Origin: Oceanicoccus sp. KOV_DT_Chl
Lineage (GTDB): Bacteria > Pseudomonadota > Gammaproteobacteria > Pseudomonadales > Dasaniaceae
NCBI RefSeq assembly: GCF_900120175.1
Contig: NZ_FQLF01000001.1
Location: forward strand, 310,001-374,000
Reading direction: 5' to 3'
Length of the DNA stretch: 64,000 nt
The position numbers were made by a program, and so were the translations under genes. Positions 35,082 to 46,109 of this stretch are shown here, one piece after another. Within the stretch, counting starts at the first letter, position 1. Each line of letters starts with the position of its first letter. A model generated the notes under the pieces. It was not told the DNA's origin and made no database searches. It saw nothing but the letters and a program-made list of their open reading frames with translations.

Positions 35082-36531
35082 ATGAATAAGAGCTGGACAT
35101 CCTATAAAACCGATTCGTTTTTTGACGAACTTATTACCCCCGCCGGAAAATCCCGCCAAACAGCCAAGCAGCTGATCAAATTACTCCAACATCTTTCCAT
35201 TGATGAAATGCGTACGCGGCGTGCTGCAGCAGAATTGGCGATTAAGGAAATGGGCGTGTCTTTCACTATTTATAGTGAAGAGGGAAATATCGATAGAGCG
35301 TGGCCGTTCGATATCATCCCCGGGTTATTCCGTCGCGTGAATGGGATAAAGTGCGACTGGGGCTGATGCAGCGTAGCCGCGCGCTGAATTGCTTCATCGA
35401 TGATATTTATAACAAACAAAAAATTATTGCCGACGGCATTATTCCGGCGGACATTGTTCTCGACTCAGGAAACTATAAAGCACAATGTCAGGGCATATCG
35501 CCACGATATGGGGTGTGGGCGCATATTTGTGGCTCCGATTTGGTGCGTGATAAAGATGGCAAGTTTTACGTGCTGGAAGATAATCTGCGAGTTCCGTCCG
35601 GCGTGTCCTATATGTTGGAAAATCGAGAAATCACCAAACGGGTGCTGCCCGAGTTATTTGAAAACTACAGTATTTTACCGGTCGATGATTATCCCTCGCG
35701 TTTGCACAGTACGTTAGCTTCGCTATCCCCGCGCAATCAAAAGCGCCCCTGCATCGTGGTGTTGACGCCAGGTATTTATAACTCCGCCTATTTTGAACAC
35801 GCGTTTTTAGCGCAAGGTATGGGCGCGGAATTAGTCGAAGGCAGTGATTTGTTCGTTGATGACGACGACTGTGTCTATATGCGAACCGTAGATGGACCCA
35901 TCAGGGTGGATGTGGTTTATCGTCGCATTGATGATGATTTCCTTGACCCGGAAGTTTTTAACAAGGATTCGGCCTTGGGTGTGCCCGGCATAATGCGGGC
36001 ATGGAAAGCGGGTAATGTAGCCATTGCTAATGCGCCGGGAGCAGGGGTAGCGGATGATAAAGTCGTTTACGCTTATGTTAACGAGATGATTCGTTATTAC
36101 TTAAACGAAAAACCATTGATGGCTAGTGTTAAAACCTATTTGTGCATGAATGAAAAAGATCGCGAATATGTGTTGGCTAATCTGGATAAGTTAGTAGTAA
36201 AACCCGCCAATGAATCCGGGGCTATGGTTTAATGGTCGGCCCCACGCCAGCCAGCGCTGCTAAACGGGCGGAGTTTGCCAAATTAATTGCAGCTAACCCG
36301 CGTAATTATATTGCGCAACCGACCTTGGCGCTGTCGACAGCCCCTACCTATATCGACGATAAGGTAGAACCCCGCCATTTGGATTTACGACCGTTTATTT
36401 TGCAGGGCAAAGAGAGCTGGGTAACCCCTGGCGGTTTGACCCGGGTGGCGCTGGTGAAGGGTTCCCTGGTGGTCAATTCCTCGCAAGGGGGTGGCAGTAA
36501 AGATACCTGGATTGTGGAGAATAACAAATGA
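35082..36531 (+). CDS. Circularly permuted ATP-grasp protein, module A (two apparent frameshifts)
   Basis: About 483 residues once two lost bases are restored: one C at 35318-35321 (giving [16 protein letters not shown]) and one G at 36218-36221 (giving NESGGYGLMVG). The intact paralogue at 51912-53420 shows the same residues across both sites. Visible blocks: [90 protein letters not shown] and [14 protein letters not shown]. The family (DUF404/DUF407, type 2 circularly permuted ATP-grasp) is predicted to ligate amino groups to carboxylates in peptide-like products. It overlaps the alpha-E gene by four bases. A plausible site (GGAG) lies 14 bases before ATG 35082. Confidence 0.88.
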
Positions 36532-37466
36532 CCATGCTTTCGCGAGTGGCCGAGCGGCTTTATTGGATGGCGCGTTATTTAGAACGTGCAGAAGATATGG
36601 CCCGATTAACCAATGCCTATACCCATATGGCAATGGATATACCCAAAGGCGCAGAACCTGGGTGGGATGTGTTAGTACGGATCATGGACGCGGAAGCGGC
36701 TTATACCGATCACTACCGCGTGTACAACGAACAGAACGTGTTGAAGTTTATCATTGCCGATGAGGACAATGTCGGTGGTATTTACAATGCCATTCGAGCG
36801 GTGCGCGAAAATGTCCGCACTACTCGTGATGTATTGCCAGAAGAGGCGTGGGAATATGTCAATGAGCTGTATATCTATGCGCAGGAGCATGCTGATAAAT
36901 CCATTGGCCGCCGCAATCGCTATAAATTTCTAGAAACGGTAATCACTAGTTGCCAAATGATCAGTGGCATGTTGTCATCCACGCTCAGTCGCGACCATGC
37001 CTACCGTTTTATTAAGCTTGGAAGGCTGTTGGAGCGTGCCGATATGACCACCCGGATAATTGATGTGGGTGCAGCGGCGTTATTGGGTGAAGATCGCCAC
37101 CATACAACCGTAGATCCGTTAATTTGGGCCAGTTTATTAAAGTCCTTATCAGCAATGGGGGCCTACCGTCGTATGATTGGGCCGCAGGTTGAAGCTAATG
37201 ATGTGGTTGACTTTGTCTTGCGCAACGAAACCTTACCCCGGTCGGTGAAGTTTTGTCTTAATGGCATGCGTGAAGAGTTGATACCGCTCACAAATCATAA
37301 GCCGGTAGTAAAGTTATTGGATAGAGCGCGTCGAAAGCAATCCGGATTTGATCCGTATAATTCGACGCGTGAACAGTTACATACTTTTGTGGATGAGTTT
37401 CAAGCAAGTTTGTTTAATATTAATAGAACCATTGATAGTACGTGGTTCCAGCAGGATCAGACATGA
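36528..37466 (+). CDS. Alpha-E domain protein, module A
   Basis: 312 residues, all-helical alpha-E (DUF403) family. It starts [25 protein letters not shown] (from residue 3), the family signature, with [42 protein letters not shown] and [12 protein letters not shown] following. The biochemical role is unknown; in genome surveys it always accompanies the circularly permuted ATP-grasp, with a four-base overlap here (ATGA). Close paralogue at 50970-51911 and the C-terminal half of the fused protein at 41011. Confidence 0.92.
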   Translation: MTMLSRVAERLYWMARYLERAEDMARLTNAYTHMAMDIPKGAEPGWDVLVRIMDAEAAYTDHYRVYNEQNVLKFIIADEDNVGGIYNAIRAVRENVRTTRDVLPEEAWEYVNELYIYAQEHADKSIGRRNRYKFLETVITSCQMISGMLSSTLSRDHAYRFIKLGRLLERADMTTRIIDVGAAALLGEDRHHTTVDPLIWASLLKSLSAMGAYRRMIGPQVEANDVVDFVLRNETLPRSVKFCLNGMREELIPLTNHKPVVKLLDRARRKQSGFDPYNSTREQLHTFVDEFQASLFNINRTIDSTWFQQDQT

Positions 37467-37515
37467 ATATTATTGCTCCCCGAGTAATGGCTACCGTTAA
37501 AATCGGTAATACACT

Positions 37516-40500
37516 ATGACCATCCGTGTCGCGATTAATCATCGCACCTCGTATAAATTTGATCGCCCCGTTAACTTATCAGCACATACGGTGAGGTTGA
37601 GACCTGCACCGCATTCCCGCACACCTATTCACAGCTATAGCTTAAAAATAAAGCCGCAAGAACATTTTATTAATTGGCAGCAAGATGCATTTGGTAATTA
37701 TTTGGCGCGCTTGGTGTTTCCGGAAAAATGCACTGAATTCGAAGTGGATGTTGAAGTTATTGCCGATATGGTGACGATTAACCCTTTCGATTTTTTTGTG
37801 GAAGAGTACGCCGAGAAATATCCATTTAAATATCCTGCGCAGTTAAAAAAAGAATTACTACCGTATCTGGAAAAGTTAAAAGAAGGGAAAAAGTTCAAGA
37901 AGTTTTTAAACGGCTTTGATAAAAAACCGCGCGCGATTAATGACTTTTTAGTCGAGCTTAACCAATATGTAGAAAAAGAAATTGAGTATCTGGTGCGATT
38001 GGAACCGGGTATTCAAACACCGGAAGAAACATTAAAACTGGCTAAAGGTTCCTGTCGGGATTCGGCCTGGTTGCTGGTGCAGTTATTACGTCACTTGGGA
38101 TTGGCGGCGCGTTTTGCCTCCGGATATCTGGTGCAACTTAAGCCTGATGAAAAATCGCTGGATGGCCCTTCGGGGGCGGCCGAGGATTTCACCGACTTGC
38201 ATGCCTGGTGCGAAGTGTTTTTACCGGGCGCCGGTTGGGTTGGTTTAGATCCCACCTCGGGATTGTTCGCCAGTGAAGGTCATATCCCGTTAGCGTGTAC
38301 TCCGAGCCCAGTGTCGGCAGCACCTATCGTCGGTGCTACCGATAAGTGCGAAGTTGAATTCGATTTTAGCAATACCGTTACCCGTGTGCTGGAAGATCCG
38401 CGAGTCACCAAACCGTACAGTGAAGACCAGTGGCAACATATTTTGGCGCTGGGCAAAGCGGTGGATGTGGAGTTTGAACAAAATGATGTGCGCTTAACCA
38501 TGGGTGGTGAGCCGACCTTTGTGTCCATCGATGATATGGAGTCGGAGCAGTGGAACACCGATGCGCTCGGGGAAGACAAGCTCAGTCTGGCAAAAACGTT
38601 ATTGCTGCGGTTGCGTGATCGCTACGCACCTAATGGTTTGCTGCATTACGGTCAGGGCAAATGGTATCCCGGTGAAGAAGTCCCGCGTTGGGCGCTGGGA
38701 GTATTCTGGCGGAAAGATGGTGAGCCGCTCTGGAACAACACAGAATTGCTGGCGCGCGTCGATAAAAAGTATGACTACGACGTCAACTACGCCAGCCGTT
38801 TTGGTAAGCATTTGTGTGGGTTGTTGGGTATACCCAAAGCCTGCTGTCAGCCAGCTTATGAAGATGCTTTATATTATTTAATGCAGGAGCAAAACCTGCC
38901 AAAAAATCTCGATATTTTGGCGCATAAGCTCAGCAGCAATCTTGATCGCCGCCGTTTGGCCAAACTTATTGAACGAGGTATGGATGTACCGACAGGGGTG
39001 GTGCTACCACTCAGTCGCAGCACAGGCTGGCCGTTAGAGGAAGAACAAAAAAGCTGGCACAGTAGTTTGTGGCCGATGAGGCGTGAGCGCATTACGCTAA
39101 TTCCCGGTGATTCACCCATGGGCTTGCGTTTACCGTTGGGGAATTTACCGGAGTTTGCTAATAAAGCAGATCAGTTTACGCCTCAGCGTGATCCCTTCGA
39201 GCCACGCAAAGATTTACCGGCGCGTAGCGAACTAGCATTTGCAGACGATAAAACGGCTGATGAAGAGGCCCCGGTTGCGGAGGATCTCGAGGCCGTAGTA
39301 CGAACCGCTATGTGTGTCGAGGTGCGGGACGGGCGCTTGCATATCTTTATGCCACCACTGGAGTATCTGGAAGATTATGTGGCACTGGTTGCCGCCATTG
39401 AAGCCACTGCTGCCAGTTTGAAAGTAGCAGTGATCATTGAGGGTTATGAACCGCCGCGCGATCCGCGTATGCAAAAATTATTGGTCACCCCTGACCCGGG
39501 TGTTATCGAAGTGAATGTGCATCCCTCTAACAACTGGGATGAGTTGGTCGCTACCACCACGTCGCTCTATGAAGAGGCGCGCTTATCACGTTTGTCCACC
39601 GAGAAATTTATGTTGGATGGTCGTCATACAGGTACTGGAGGCGGGAATCATATTACGCTGGGCGGAACCACTCCTGCGGATAGCCCGATGCTGCGCCGTC
39701 CGGATATTTTGCGCAGTTTTATTACTTTTTGGCAGCACCATCCCAGCTTGTCGTATTTGTTTTCCGGCATGTTTGTTGGGCCGACCAGCCAGGCGCCCCG
39801 GGTTGATGAGGGCCGCGATGAAATGCTCTATGAGCTGGAAGTGGCGTTCTCGCAAATGTCAGGCACGGAAGAGGTCGCTCAACCCTGGATAGTCGATCGC
39901 TTGTTGCGTAATTTGTTAATCGATGTCACGGGTAATACCCATCGCGCAGAGTTTTGTATCGATAAATTGTATTCCCCTTCCGGCAGTGCCGGGCGTTTGG
40001 GTATTTTGGAGTTTCGTGGTTTTGAAATGCCACCGCACTCGCGTATGGCGCTGGTGCAGGCGCTGTTGATTCGCAGCTTAGTGGCACGTTTTTGGAAAAC
40101 GCCATACCACAAACCACTGACGCGCTGGGGCACAGAGTTACACGACCGGTTTATGTTGCCGCATTTTTTGTGGCAAGACATGAAATACGTGGTGAACGAT
40201 TTGCAGGAGCATGGTTATCCCTTCCAGTTGGAGTGGTTAGCTCCATTTGAAGAGTTTCGTTTCCCGCATTACGGTCGCGTACAGATTGATGATATTGAAC
40301 TGGAATTGCGCTGGGCAGTTGAGCCCTGGCATGTGTTGGGTGAAGAGACCAGCAGCTTTGGCACGTCGCGGTATGTCGACTCTTCGGTTGAGCGATTGCA
40401 GATCAAGGCCACGGGGTTGACCGAAGGGCGTTATGTGCTGGCTTGTAATGGTCGTCGTGTGCCCCTGCGTAGCACCGGCCAGCATGGCGAGTACGTGGGT

Positions 40501-40875
40501 GGGGTGCGTTATCGTGCCTGGCAACCGCCGTCGGCATTGCACCCGTTGATCGGTGTGCACGTACCGCTGAATTTTGATTTGATTGATACCTGGAATGGTC
40601 GCTCCATTGGCGGTTGTAGTTACCACGTCAGCCACCCGGGTGGTCGCAGCTACGATAGCTTCCCGGTTAACTCCTATGAGGCGGAATCCCGACGAATCAA
40701 TCGCTTTACTACTGTGAACCACACGCAGGGGCCATTTATACCTATGCCTGAGGTGAGCGCGTTACGGCAGTTTTACCCTGATCAGCATGTGCCCAGACCC
40801 ATGCAGCCACCACCTGAAGAGGCTGCTGGCGAATATCCTTATATATTGGATATGCGTAGTTCCGGGCGGTCATAA
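37516..40875 (+). CDS. Transglutaminase-like protein with DUF2126 extension
   Basis: 1119 residues. N-terminal BTLCP-type region (1-130, VAINHRTSYKFDRPV...LRPAPHSRTPIHSY), then a transglutaminase core with C180 in GSCRDSAWLL, H229 in TDLHAWCEV and D245 in GLDPTSG, a complete Cys-His-Asp triad. From about residue 310 follows DUF2126: DVRLTMGGEPTFVSIDDME, LHYGQGKWYPGEEVPRWALG, DGRHTGTGGGNHITLGG, LEFRGFEMPPHSRMALVQ and GGVRYRAWQPPSALHPLIG. The N-terminal 280 residues are paralogous to the 286-residue protein at 53434-54294, which lacks DUF2126. No signal peptide, so cytoplasmic. Peptide cleavage or cross-linking on the product of the ATP-grasp partner is the current prediction for the family. 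Confidence 0.93.
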   Translation: MTIRVAINHRTSYKFDRPVNLSAHTVRLRPAPHSRTPIHSYSLKIKPQEHFINWQQDAFGNYLARLVFPEKCTEFEVDVEVIADMVTINPFDFFVEEYAEKYPFKYPAQLKKELLPYLEKLKEGKKFKKFLNGFDKKPRAINDFLVELNQYVEKEIEYLVRLEPGIQTPEETLKLAKGSCRDSAWLLVQLLRHLGLAARFASGYLVQLKPDEKSLDGPSGAAEDFTDLHAWCEVFLPGAGWVGLDPTSGLFASEGHIPLACTPSPVSAAPIVGATDKCEVEFDFSNTVTRVLEDPRVTKPYSEDQWQHILALGKAVDVEFEQNDVRLTMGGEPTFVSIDDMESEQWNTDALGEDKLSLAKTLLLRLRDRYAPNGLLHYGQGKWYPGEEVPRWALGVFWRKDGEPLWNNTELLARVDKKYDYDVNYASRFGKHLCGLLGIPKACCQPAYEDALYYLMQEQNLPKNLDILAHKLSSNLDRRRLAKLIERGMDVPTGVVLPLSRSTGWPLEEEQKSWHSSLWPMRRERITLIPGDSPMGLRLPLGNLPEFANKADQFTPQRDPFEPRKDLPARSELAFADDKTADEEAPVAEDLEAVVRTAMCVEVRDGRLHIFMPPLEYLEDYVALVAAIEATAASLKVAVIIEGYEPPRDPRMQKLLVTPDPGVIEVNVHPSNNWDELVATTTSLYEEARLSRLSTEKFMLDGRHTGTGGGNHITLGGTTPADSPMLRRPDILRSFITFWQHHPSLSYLFSGMFVGPTSQAPRVDEGRDEMLYELEVAFSQMSGTEEVAQPWIVDRLLRNLLIDVTGNTHRAEFCIDKLYSPSGSAGRLGILEFRGFEMPPHSRMALVQALLIRSLVARFWKTPYHKPLTRWGTELHDRFMLPHFLWQDMKYVVNDLQEHGYPFQLEWLAPFEEFRFPHYGRVQIDDIELELRWAVEPWHVLGEETSSFGTSRYVDSSVERLQIKATGLTEGRYVLACNGRRVPLRSTGQHGEYVGGVRYRAWQPPSALHPLIGVHVPLNFDLIDTWNGRSIGGCSYHVSHPGGRSYDSFPVNSYEAESRRINRFTTVNHTQGPFIPMPEVSALRQFYPDQHVPRPMQPPPEEAAGEYPYILDMRSSGRS

Positions 40876-40933
40876 TGAGAGTGACAGACTAAAATCTGGA
40901 GCGTCATGTTTAGTGATCTGCGGCGTAAGCGTA

Positions 40934-40939
40934 TATAAT
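40934..40939 (+). promoter_or_regulatory. Possible -10 element ahead of the fused ATP-grasp/alpha-E gene
   Basis: TATAAT within a GC-rich inverted repeat (GCGGCG upstream, CGCCGC downstream), 77 bases before GTG 41011. No good -35 is seen, so an internal operon promoter is only suggested. Confidence 0.3.
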
Positions 40940-41010
40940 GCGCCGCGATCACGGTGACTATTGGCGGAGCCCAAGCTGTGCTCGTCAACAATCTCATACA
41001 GGTAGAATAC

Positions 41011-43624
41011 GTGACCGACCCTCTGCAACAATCCCAGAGTCAACTCCAAAGTCAGGACCCGGCCCAGAGTCAGGTTGAAACGGATGCCGAGCGGGTAAAA
41101 CCGGCAGGGGCGCTCGACTATAACGCTATTAGTGGCTCGTTAGATGATACTCAGGCCGCTGATGGCAGTGTCAAAACGGAGTGGGGCTATCTGCTCAATA
41201 GCCTGAAGGATTTAGGGCCTAGCGTATTAAGTGAGCGAGAGCAGAAAGCGCGCAGAATTTTACGCGATGATGGTGCTACCTATAATATCTATGCCGAAAA
41301 CGGCAGCCCAGCTCCAGTTGGGAGCTCGATCCAGTGCCTTATATTATTGGCAGTGAAGATTGGGGGAGGATTGAAGCGGGGCTGTTAGAGCGTTCAGAGC
41401 TGTTCAATTTGCTGGTACAGGACCTTTATGGGCCGCGCAACTTGCTGAGGAAGGGGCTATCCCGCCAGAAGCATTATTTAGTCACGGTGGTTTCTTGCGC
41501 GCTTGCCAGGGTATTGAATTGCCCGGTGAACACCAGCTGATACTGCATGCCGTTGATATGGTACGTCAGCGTGATGGCACTATGTGCGTGTTATCGGATC
41601 GTACTCAGGCACCCAGTGGCTCGGGCTATGTATTAGAAAACCGGACAGTTATGTCGCGGGTATTCCCCAGTTTGTATCGCGATAGCCATGTGCATCGATT
41701 GGCCAGTTTTTATCAGCGTTTACGGCTTAAGCTGATTTCATTATCACCGTCTGATGATGAGCCTTTAGTTGTAGTGCTTACACCCGGTGGCCAAAACGAA
41801 ACCTATTTTGAGCATGCCTATCTAGCGAACTATCTCGGTTTTCCATTAGTACAAAGTGGCGATTTGATCGTTCGTAATGGCTTTGTCTGGATGAAAAGCC
41901 TCGATGGGTTAAAGCGGGTGGATGTTATTTTACGGCGGGTTGATGATGTTTTTTGTGACCCTGTTGAATTGCGCAGTGACTCCCGTCTAGGTGTGCCAGG
42001 TTTATTAGAGGTGGCGCGAAGTGGGCGCATAGTGATTGCCAATCCACTGGGCTCGGGAGTATTGGAAAACCCCATATTGCTGAAATGTTTACCTGAAATT
42101 AGCAAGTGTTTATTAGGGCGTGAGTTACGTCTGCCGTCGGTTAAAACCTATTGGTGTGGCGACGAAGAGGATTTGCGTTTTGTCGTGGCTAATATTCGTC
42201 AGTTGATTATTAAACCTGCCTATCGTGGCAGTGGCATCAGCAGCGTTTGGGGCGGTGATTTAACAACCGAACAGCTAAATAAATTACTCGCGACTATTCA
42301 CAGCAATCGTTATCAATATGTGGCGCAGGAGCGTCTGGAAAAATCGTATATTCCGACATTCTCGGCGGGAAAATTAGAGCCTCGTCCCACATTGTTACGC
42401 ACTTTTTCAGTAGCTACTGATAGCTCCTATATGATTTTGCCGGGTGGCCTTACCCGCGTGGGTGACGATACCACAAGCCGGGTAATTAGCATGCAATCCG
42501 GTAGCCCTAGCAAGGATACCTGGGTGACCGCGACGGAGCCGCAGCGCACGGCTGATAATGATCCCGCATTAGACACGCATTCTGCGCTACGTAGTTCCAG
42601 TCTGGTGAGTTTACCCAGTCGTGTGGTTGAGAACCTTTATTGGATGGGGCGTTATGCTGAGCGGGCAGAAGCGTCCTTACGTTTGTTACGTACCGTGTTT
42701 ATGTTGTTGAATGGTGAAGAGCCCATTGGCCCCAATGCGCGGCGTATTTTATTGCAAACAGTGAGTCAGGTAACCGCAACATTGCCCGGCTTTATGAAAG
42801 CCAGTGCGGAGTTGCTGGCAGACCCGGAAGATGAATTACTGCAAATAATCAAAGATGGCAATCGGCTCGGTAGTATTAAATCAACATTGAATTCAATGCT
42901 CGCCAGCGCCGATGAATCCAAAGAGTTATTGTCCACTGATACTATCCGCGTTATCAATGATATACGTGATGCCTTGGGGGATTTGGATCTTGCGTTAACA
43001 GACAGTACCTCGGCGCCGGAAGAAGCACTTGATCCATTGGTAACCGTGTTGGCGGCATTGTCGGGGCTAATGCAAGAGAGCATGATTCGCAGTGTGGGGT
43101 GGCGATTTATGGAGCTTGGTAAGCGCATCGAGCGCTCCTTGCAGGCGGTACAAACTATCCGCAGTTTATTGACGCCGATAACCGGTGAAGGTGACCAGTC
43201 AACCCCGCTGACCGCACTGTTGATTACTATGGATGTATTGATCACTTATCGTCGTCGTAGTCGTGAGCGTCGCGGCATTGGATTAGGTCTTGAATTAGTG
43301 CTGTTGGATGAAAATAATCCGCGCTCAGTTATTTTTCAGCTGCAACGATTACAGCAGCACCTCAGTGTACTCCCCAAAGTAAATACGGTTTCGCAAGAGC
43401 TGGAAGAAGAGGAGCGAGCGTTAATGGAGGCGATTACCAGTTTGAAATTATCGCGCTTGCCGGACTTACTCGAAGACAATGGCGCACAGCGCGAAGCATT
43501 GAATAATTTATTGGTGCAATTGGATAGATTATTAAAAGATTTCAATGGTTTTATTAGTGATAAGCATTTTGATCATCGCACCGATACCCAGCAACTGGTG
43601 ACGACATTTTGGGGAGCACGTTAA
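41011..43624 (+). CDS. Fused circularly permuted ATP-grasp/alpha-E protein, module B (two apparent frameshifts)
   Basis: About 870 residues if one base is restored near 41317-41322 (giving PVWELDPVPYIIGSEDWG) and one near 41445-41450 (giving NLL.EGAIPPEALFSHGG). The ATP-grasp half (to about residue 510) is diverged: CVLSDRTQAPSGSGYVLENR, PGGQNETYFEHAYLA, RRVDDVFCDPVELRSDS, LIIKPAYRGSGIS and SPSKDTWV. The alpha-E half begins LPSRVVENLYWMGRYAERAEASLRLL. The same fusion occurs in proteobacterial genomes beside a small transglutaminase, as here: the stop overlaps the next ATG by one base. The GTG at 41011 (MTDPLQQSQSQLQSQ) follows CAGGTAG; a longer frame opens at 40954. The N-terminal 90 residues are Gln/Ser-rich and probably disordered. 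Confidence 0.87.
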
Positions 43625-44496
43625 TGCGTTTTCGGATTCGCCATATCACCCACTATAAATATGCACAGCAAGTCAGCCGTTGTTATAACCTGGCGAATGT
43701 GGTGCCACGGGATACCGATAGTCAGCGGGCGATTAAAAGTCGTATTACGGTTTCACCACAGGCGGCAACTACCCATAAACGCACGGATTATTTTGGCAAT
43801 ATTGCCTACCATTTTGAAATTCAGCGGCCTCACACTGAGCTCACTATTACTGCCGAAACCGATATTGACATCGACAGCCGTGATAGCGAATTGGATTTGG
43901 GGGCATCGTACGGTGAGTCGTTAGCGTATTTACGGGATACTCTCACCCCTGAAACCATTGCAGCGCGTGAATTTTTATTAAATTCTCAAATGATTGAACC
44001 CAGTCGTGCGATGGCCGAGTATGCCAAGCCTTCGTTTAACCTTAATCGTTCACTTAAATCCTGTGTCAGTGAATTAACCACTCGCATTTTTAATGATTTT
44101 GAGTACGATCCCGGTTTTTCAACTATCGCCACACCGTTGGCGGAGGTGTTAGAGCATAAGCGCGGCGTCTGTCAGGATTTTGCTCACTTACAAATTGGTT
44201 GCTTGCGCTCAATGGGCATTCCTGCCAAATATGTCTCGGGTTATATTGAAACCCTGCCCAAGCCCGGTGAAGTTAAGCTGGTAGGAGCTGATGCAACGCA
44301 CGCCTGGGTGGCGTATTTTTGTCCTAAAGAAGGTTGGGTAGAATTTGATCCAACCAATAATACCGCCGCGGGTAGCCAGCACATAGTGACAGCATTTGGT
44401 CGGGATTATGGTGACGTTACGCCAATCAAAGGGGTTATTTTTGGAGGCGGAAAAAGCCCGGTTCTGAGTGTTTCAGTTGATGTGCGGCGTCTATAA
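43624..44496 (+). CDS. Transglutaminase family protein, module B
   Basis: 291 residues from ATG 43624 (TAATG overlap with the fused gene). Domains: N-terminal BTLCP region (MRFRIRHITHYKYAQQVSR to about 90) and the transglutaminase core with C183 in RGVCQDFAHL, H226 in ATHAWVAYF and D242 in EFDPTNN, so the catalytic triad is intact. The ending HIVTAFGRDYGDVTPIKG is usual for the group. Cytoplasmic, no signal peptide. Last gene of the 35-44.5 kb operon. Confidence 0.93.
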   Translation: MRFRIRHITHYKYAQQVSRCYNLANVVPRDTDSQRAIKSRITVSPQAATTHKRTDYFGNIAYHFEIQRPHTELTITAETDIDIDSRDSELDLGASYGESLAYLRDTLTPETIAAREFLLNSQMIEPSRAMAEYAKPSFNLNRSLKSCVSELTTRIFNDFEYDPGFSTIATPLAEVLEHKRGVCQDFAHLQIGCLRSMGIPAKYVSGYIETLPKPGEVKLVGADATHAWVAYFCPKEGWVEFDPTNNTAAGSQHIVTAFGRDYGDVTPIKGVIFGGGKSPVLSVSVDVRRL

Positions 44497-44569
44497 TAAT
44501 GTTACCGTTATGCTTAGAGCTAAAATTTCCAATGCCAGTAATAAAGCTTACATAAAAGGATGTCTGTAT

Positions 44570-45187
44570 ATGTATAACAAATCTCTAATGGGAATAGCGC
44601 TGTTGTTATCCCTGCCAATAAATGCCACCATTTTTGTAACTGACCAACTTTACGATGATGCAGATGTAGTCATTTCATTCGACGAATTTGAGTTGTCTGA
44701 AGGGGAAGTTATCACTGATCAATATGTAGATTATGGCGTGACCTTTTCTAACGGTGGCTGTCAACGTCAGAACCAAGTAGTAAATTTCTTGTGCGCAAGT
44801 CAGTCTAGCCCACAAGACTTGATTACTGTTAATTTTGATAAGGCTGTTAGTCGGGCTGGCTTTAGGGTGACTTACATGTCCTCGGCTGGTGTTCAAATCA
44901 CTACTGGTCTGGATGGTGTTGTTCAGGATGTATTTACCGTGAAATGTAGCGGCGATGAAGAGGACTTTTCAAATTGCTTTGGGTCAGTTGATTGGGTTAT
45001 TGAGGTTGATGGGAATATCGACGCGATCAATTTTTTGACAGCTGATAATGTTGTTGCATTTGACGACTTTCAGATGAGTTATGCAGCTCCAGTGCCGGAA
45101 GAAGTTCCGGAGTCAACGACAGTGTTGTTACTGCTAGCGGGTATGTTAGGGCTGGGAGCAACGCGAATGAGGAGGAAGGGACTTTAG
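44570..45187 (+). CDS. PEP-CTERM-type sorting domain protein
   Basis: 205 residues from ATG 44570 (MYNKSLMGIALLLSLPINA, signal peptide), with AAAAGGA ten bases ahead; the longer frame from 44468 overlaps the transglutaminase gene and is rejected. The C-terminus is VPESTTVLLLLAGMLGLGA then TRMRRKGL, a PEP-CTERM-like tail with VPES in place of VPEP. The body holds FDEFELSEGEVITDQYVDYGV and VAFDDFQMSY blocks common in PEP-CTERM proteins, plus Cys pairs. Exported and processed by an exosortase not found in this window. Confidence 0.8.
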   Translation: MYNKSLMGIALLLSLPINATIFVTDQLYDDADVVISFDEFELSEGEVITDQYVDYGVTFSNGGCQRQNQVVNFLCASQSSPQDLITVNFDKAVSRAGFRVTYMSSAGVQITTGLDGVVQDVFTVKCSGDEEDFSNCFGSVDWVIEVDGNIDAINFLTADNVVAFDDFQMSYAAPVPEEVPESTTVLLLLAGMLGLGATRMRRKGL

Positions 45188-45215
45188 CTTAATTGGCAAA
45201 AGTGTTCTCCTGCCA

Positions 45216-46109
45216 TCAAAACAAATTTGGATAATCCCGCCAATAGTACTGCAGAGCGGTATCTCCCCAACTTTTATAAATATATTCCCAGTTGAGCGCT
45301 TCAATCCGCCAGCCGTGATGAGGATCAAGATTGGTAAAAAATACCGGTGCGCCATAATCACAAAAGCGGGTATCTATAGTTAGTCTGACCTGGTTTTCAG
45401 TGAGGTTGGGTTCGGCTTTGTGGACGCAGCAGGAGTGAAAAATCAGCACGTCGCCCTGTTCAAAATCAGATACATGCCAAGTGCTTTCATCGTCGTAAAT
45501 TTCACATTGAATACCGCCCACCCCCTGTGCCTGAAAAACCGGGCGCACCCCTTTTTTATGGGACTTGGGTAACACTTTTACCCGCCCCAGCTGTTGAGGT
45601 ACATCATGTAGGGCCAGCCAAATGCCGGCCATCGTGGGGCCGGCGTTGTGTGAGTGCGCGTCCTGATGCGGTGGTGTTTCATAACCAATTTTACCTGGAG
45701 TAGAAATGCGCGCCATTTTCATCGGATAAACAAACACCTCTTCACCACACACTTTTTGCATTAAGTCGGTAACGTGTGGCTGATGGAAGAAACTATGAAA
45801 AGCTTCTAGAGATTGAATTTTTGGGTAGACTTCGTCCCAGATTGGATCGGTTTCAAAAAAGGGCTGGCCATGCAGTATCGGCTGTTGTTGTTCATCTAAA
45901 CCAATATAAGGGGCGAGTTGATTTAGCAGTGTCTGCAGCATTTGCTGGCATTCAGCGGTTTCGATCAGGCGTTTAAAATACAAATATCCCCATTGCTGAA
46001 ATCTGGCGCGTAATACGGATTCTTCCTCGTTGATATCAGAGATAATAAAATCTTGATTGTTACTGTCCGTAGGGGAGTTTTTCTTAGTTGCATTGCAGGC
46101 AGTCGGCAT
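45216..46109 (-). CDS. Phytanoyl-CoA dioxygenase (PhyH) family protein
   Basis: 297 residues. Fe(II)/2-oxoglutarate oxygenase with the HxD iron ligands in PPHQDAHSH, the third His in FHSCCVHKAEPN, and an Arg in QVRLTIDTRF that would bind 2-oxoglutarate. The family hydroxylates diverse small molecules including lipid and peptide-derived ones; the substrate is unknown. It is convergent with the PEP-CTERM gene. The N-terminal 25 residues are polar and variable, so a later start is possible. Confidence 0.85.
   Translation of the reverse strand: MPTACNATKKNSPTDSNNQDFIISDINEEESVLRARFQQWGYLYFKRLIETAECQQMLQTLLNQLAPYIGLDEQQQPILHGQPFFETDPIWDEVYPKIQSLEAFHSFFHQPHVTDLMQKVCGEEVFVYPMKMARISTPGKIGYETPPHQDAHSHNAGPTMAGIWLALHDVPQQLGRVKVLPKSHKKGVRPVFQAQGVGGIQCEIYDDESTWHVSDFEQGDVLIFHSCCVHKAEPNLTENQVRLTIDTRFCDYGAPVFFTNLDPHHGWRIEALNWEYIYKSWGDTALQYYWRDYPNLF

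Noticed and set aside
44468-44569. Longer start for the PEP-CTERM protein
   Set aside because: Would overlap the transglutaminase gene and put 34 residues before a perfect signal peptide; ATG 44570 has a ribosome-binding site.
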